In this document: positions 5,295 through 7,250 of the stretch, one piece after another
How positions within the stretch are numbered: the first letter of the stretch is position 1
Layout of the letters: every line of letters begins with the position of its first letter
NCBI GenBank assembly: GCA_003452655.1
Contig: DMNR01000357.1
Location: 1-7,250, forward strand
From: Actinomycetota bacterium
Lineage (GTDB): Bacteria; Actinomycetota; Actinomycetes; S36-B12; UBA10799
DNA: 7,250 nt
Direction: 5' to 3'
Made by a program: the position numbers and the translations under genes
The notes under the pieces: model-generated
What the model was told of the DNA's origin: nothing
Seen by the model: only the letters and a program-made list of their open reading frames with translations
The model's database searches: none

Positions 5295-6728
5295 TTAGTC
5301 GCGAGGACCGTCATCGCCGGGGACGTCTTCCACAGGTCCGGGCTTGTCCAATTCGCTGGTGTCGATGTCGCTCGAACGATTCAAGAAACCGTCGAGGTCG
5401 TCGAGGTCATCTGCGGTCGGAAGCAAGTCCGGGTGTGCCCAGAGCGCGTCGCGGGCAGTAATCCCGCCACTGATGCGAAGTCGTTGCCAGAGATCGGCCG
5501 CCTCGCGCAGCCGACGGGGACGCAACTCAAGTCCGACGAGGTTGGCGAACGTCTTCTCCGCTGGCCCACCGGTCGCCCGACGACGACGCAGGGTCTCGCG
5601 CAGGCGGTCGTAGGACGGGAGTCGTTCCGACGCTGCGGCATCCACAACATCGTCAACCCAGCCTTCGACGAGTGCGAGCATCGTCTCGAGACGTGCCAAT
5701 GCTGCCTTTTGTTCCGGAGTGTCTTCTTGCTCGAAGACTCCAGACGCCATCGCGGCCTGGATCGCCTCTGGGTTCTGGACGTCGACACCCTCCAGGGCTG
5801 ACTGGATTCGGTCTTGATCGACCTTGACGCCGCGCGCGTATGCCTCCAGGGCCCCTTCGACGCGCGATCGCAACCACGGAACGTGGGCGAACAACCGCTG
5901 ATGTGCGGCTTCGCGCAGGGCGATGTAGACGAGGACGTCGGAGTCCGGAAGGTCGAGGCCCTCGCTGAAAGCAAGCACGTTCGATGGCACAAGCGCACTG
6001 TGTCCGTCGGAGGTCAGTGGAATGCCGACGTCCGAACTGCACACGACTTCACCTGCCAGTGCCGCCAAACCGTTGCCAACCTGCATGCCGAACATCGCTG
6101 ATCCCATGGCCTTGGCCATGCCCATCAGGGGTGCCATCGCTTGAGCCAATTCCGGCGGCATGCCCTCGGGCAGTCCCATTGCGCCGCCGCCGAGCGCATC
6201 TGGCCCCGGCATCATCGTTTGCATCGTGGTTTGCATCTGTTCCGCAATTGGAGTGATGAACTTCTTCCACGCAGGCATTGTCTCGATGAGCCATTCGCTG
6301 CGGCTCCAAGCCTTGGCTGAGCCGGCTGTCGCGGGGAACTCCGTGGCTGGATCGAGCCACATGTCCGCCAGGCCTACGGCTTCTTCAACCGAACGCTGTT
6401 GCGCCGAGGGAACTGACGGGTCACCGGCCTCGACGATCTCCTTGCGTGCGATGTCAGTCGCCATCTCCCAGTTGACGGGACCTGCGTTCTCGCCGCCGGA
6501 GGACTGCAGCATCGCGCCTAGTTGCTGCAGAGCCGCGCCCAGGTTGGCCATGTCGAACCCCTCTGAACCACCTGCACCCAGCGGGTCGTTCGAGCCGAAG
6601 CCGCCGCCGCTGCCAAATCCGGGAGGAAGGCCGCCTCCGCCGCCGCCACTGCCGCCGCTGCCGGTTGCGCCGGACTCGTCGTCAGGGTCGCGGGGCTGGC
6701 CGAATCCGAAAGGAATGTCGCCGCTCAT
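5295..6728 (-). CDS. DUF2342 zincin-like (F420-associated type) metalloprotease-like protein
   Basis: This is a 477-aa member of the actinobacterial DUF2342 family, called zinc-dependent metalloprotease or F420-biosynthesis-associated protein in databases. MSGDIPFGFG opens a Gly-rich low-complexity tail (19-54), which appears in the DNA as GCC/GCCGCC-rich sequence at about 6598-6664. The conserved core includes YIALREAAHQRLFAHVPWLR (268-287), where the HExxH-like site reads REAAH (272-276), with Glu273 and His276 kept and the first His replaced by Arg. VEGWVDDVV (354-362) and the Arg-rich LRETLRRRRATGGPAEK (376-392) follow, then an acidic C-terminus. No membrane segment is seen. The ATG at 6728 has GAGG five bases upstream. 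It is probably co-transcribed with the M48 gene downstream. Protease activity is inferred from the family name only. Confidence 0.9.
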   Translation of the reverse strand: MSGDIPFGFGQPRDPDDESGATGSGGSGGGGGGLPPGFGSGGGFGSNDPLGAGGSEGFDMANLGAALQQLGAMLQSSGGENAGPVNWEMATDIARKEIVEAGDPSVPSAQQRSVEEAVGLADMWLDPATEFPATAGSAKAWSRSEWLIETMPAWKKFITPIAEQMQTTMQTMMPGPDALGGGAMGLPEGMPPELAQAMAPLMGMAKAMGSAMFGMQVGNGLAALAGEVVCSSDVGIPLTSDGHSALVPSNVLAFSEGLDLPDSDVLVYIALREAAHQRLFAHVPWLRSRVEGALEAYARGVKVDQDRIQSALEGVDVQNPEAIQAAMASGVFEQEDTPEQKAALARLETMLALVEGWVDDVVDAAASERLPSYDRLRETLRRRRATGGPAEKTFANLVGLELRPRRLREAADLWQRLRISGGITARDALWAHPDLLPTADDLDDLDGFLNRSSDIDTSELDKPGPVEDVPGDDGPRD

Positions 6729-6804
6729 GAAGGCCTCAACTCTTGGTCGCAGATGGTGTCGTGCGCAGTTACTCGATCAACGCTAACCGGACTCGGGATA
6801 TTCG

Positions 6805-6840
6805 GCCACACCGGCTGTGGCGCTTACGCCATCGGCGTAG
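6805..6840. repeat. Two tandem perfect hairpins in a divergent intergenic region
   Basis: GCCACA (6805-6810) and TGTGGC (6816-6821) form one stem with loop CCGGC. TACGCC (6825-6830) and GGCGTA (6834-6839) form a second with loop ATC, and T6824 and G6840 can add a wobble pair. The two stems are three bases apart. They lie between the divergent DUF2342 gene and the small membrane gene, with no T-run on either side, so paired operators or 5'-UTR structures are more likely than a terminator. Nothing else was recognised in 6729-6922. Confidence 0.4.
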
Positions 6841-6922
6841 TGCTCGCGGGAGTGATCCGGACCTGCGCGCGTTGTCGGGTCGGGGGCACGGAGGTTGGGT
6901 TTTGACACCGTAAGGTGAGCGC

Positions 6923-7168
6923 GTGGGTGTTTTGGTGTGGTGGTTGCTGCCGCTGTTGGCGACCGTCGCTGCGATCGCCTGGCTTTGGTGGAAGGGCCGC
7001 ACCGGTGCCGGCGAACCGGGTCACGTGCACTCGGCCTCGGAACTAGAACGCATGCGCAGGGCAATCGAAAAACCCTTGCCGCAGAACGTCGAGCGCAATG
7101 CCGGTTCGACGCCCTCACAGGCCACAGAAGAGACGCCTGCGCCCGATCCACACGCAGGTGCCGCATGA
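6923..7168 (+). CDS. Small single-pass membrane protein (81 aa)
   Basis: This is a short protein with one hydrophobic segment at residues 3-23 (VLVWWLLPLLATVAAIAWLW), then KGR and a polar, Pro/Ala-rich cytoplasmic-looking tail containing SASELERMRRAIEK. By the positive-inside rule the N-terminus would be outside and the tail inside. The GTG start at 6923 is supported by AAGGTGAG (6912-6919). TAAGGT at 6911-6916 could alternatively be a -10, giving a leaderless start. The stop overlaps the next gene by four bases (ATGA). I recognise no family; it may anchor or regulate the product of the downstream gene. Confidence 0.68.
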   Translation: MGVLVWWLLPLLATVAAIAWLWWKGRTGAGEPGHVHSASELERMRRAIEKPLPQNVERNAGSTPSQATEETPAPDPHAGAA

Positions 7169-7250
7169 GTGACCCATCAGCTGGGATTCCCACGATGCAG
7201 TTGCCGACGATGGAACAACTTGAAGTCGACTACGCGCGCGAGCTCACTGA
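7165..7250 (+). CDS. Partial CDS, unknown product (5' end only)
   Basis: The ATG at 7165 overlaps the stop of the membrane-protein gene in an ATGA junction, which implies translational coupling. The frame stays open to the window edge: 28 complete codons beginning MSDPSAGIPTMQLPTMEQL and reaching ARELT. That is too short to assign a family. The ATG is supported by the overlap rather than by a separate ribosome binding site. Confidence 0.55.
   Translation, partial: MSDPSAGIPTMQLPTMEQLEVDYARELT

Noticed and set aside
6598..6664. GCC-rich repeat resembling a microsatellite
   Set aside because: It encodes the Gly-rich tail of the DUF2342 protein in frame, a feature of low-complexity N-termini rather than a separate element.
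6783..7193. 136-codon minus-strand ORF opposite the small membrane gene
   Set aside because: Arg-rich low-complexity translation with no family resemblance. The plus-strand gene has a ribosome binding site, a membrane segment and a coupled downstream start.

Overview
The window looks like chromosomal DNA of a high-GC actinobacterium (class Actinomycetia). The evidence is a WhiB-family Fe-S regulator with an AT-hook, an ABC1 kinase / ThiF-like / DUF5679 / DUF2342 neighbourhood known from actinobacteria, GTG starts, and genes whose starts look leaderless. No genus can be named. From memory, a WhiB7 gene beside an ABC1 kinase, a conserved hypothetical and a DUF2342 metalloprotease matches the mycobacterial whiB7 region (Rv3195 to Rv3197A). 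There are no mobile elements, CRISPR arrays, tRNAs or rRNAs.

Region 1 (1-894) is a whiB7/wblC-type gene with a complete-looking attenuator. A possible promoter is followed by a perfect Shine-Dalgarno, a 57-codon upstream ORF (142-315), a hairpin holding the uORF stop codon, an antiterminator pairing (280-291 with 329-341) and a competing intrinsic terminator (332-369). whiB7 follows at 431-835. A ribosome reading the uORF to its end would favour termination. A ribosome held early, for example by an antibiotic, would leave the antiterminator free and let whiB7 be transcribed. This is the most interesting system in the window: the principle is known for whiB7/wblC, but this structure is read directly from the sequence.

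Region 2 (895-3423) holds an ABC1/UbiB-type atypical kinase on the minus strand, converging on whiB7 through a long hairpin. Divergent from it is a degenerate ThiF/E1-like zinc protein on the plus strand. That gene converges on a tiny DUF5679 zinc ribbon gene on the minus strand.

Region 3 (3424-4751) holds a crotonase-family protein lacking both classical hydratase glutamates, probably translated from a leaderless mRNA. A noncoding stretch of 366 bases follows. It carries a large composite hairpin and a cluster of DnaA-box-like sequences, four of them in the same orientation at 22-23 bp spacing.

Region 4 (4752-6728, minus strand) is a likely two-gene operon of zincin-type proteins: a DUF2342 metalloprotease-like protein, then a YgjP/SprT-like M48 peptidase 9 bases downstream. 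Region 5 (6729-7250) has two tandem hairpins in the divergent intergenic region, a small single-pass membrane protein, and the first 28 codons of a translationally coupled gene cut by the window edge.
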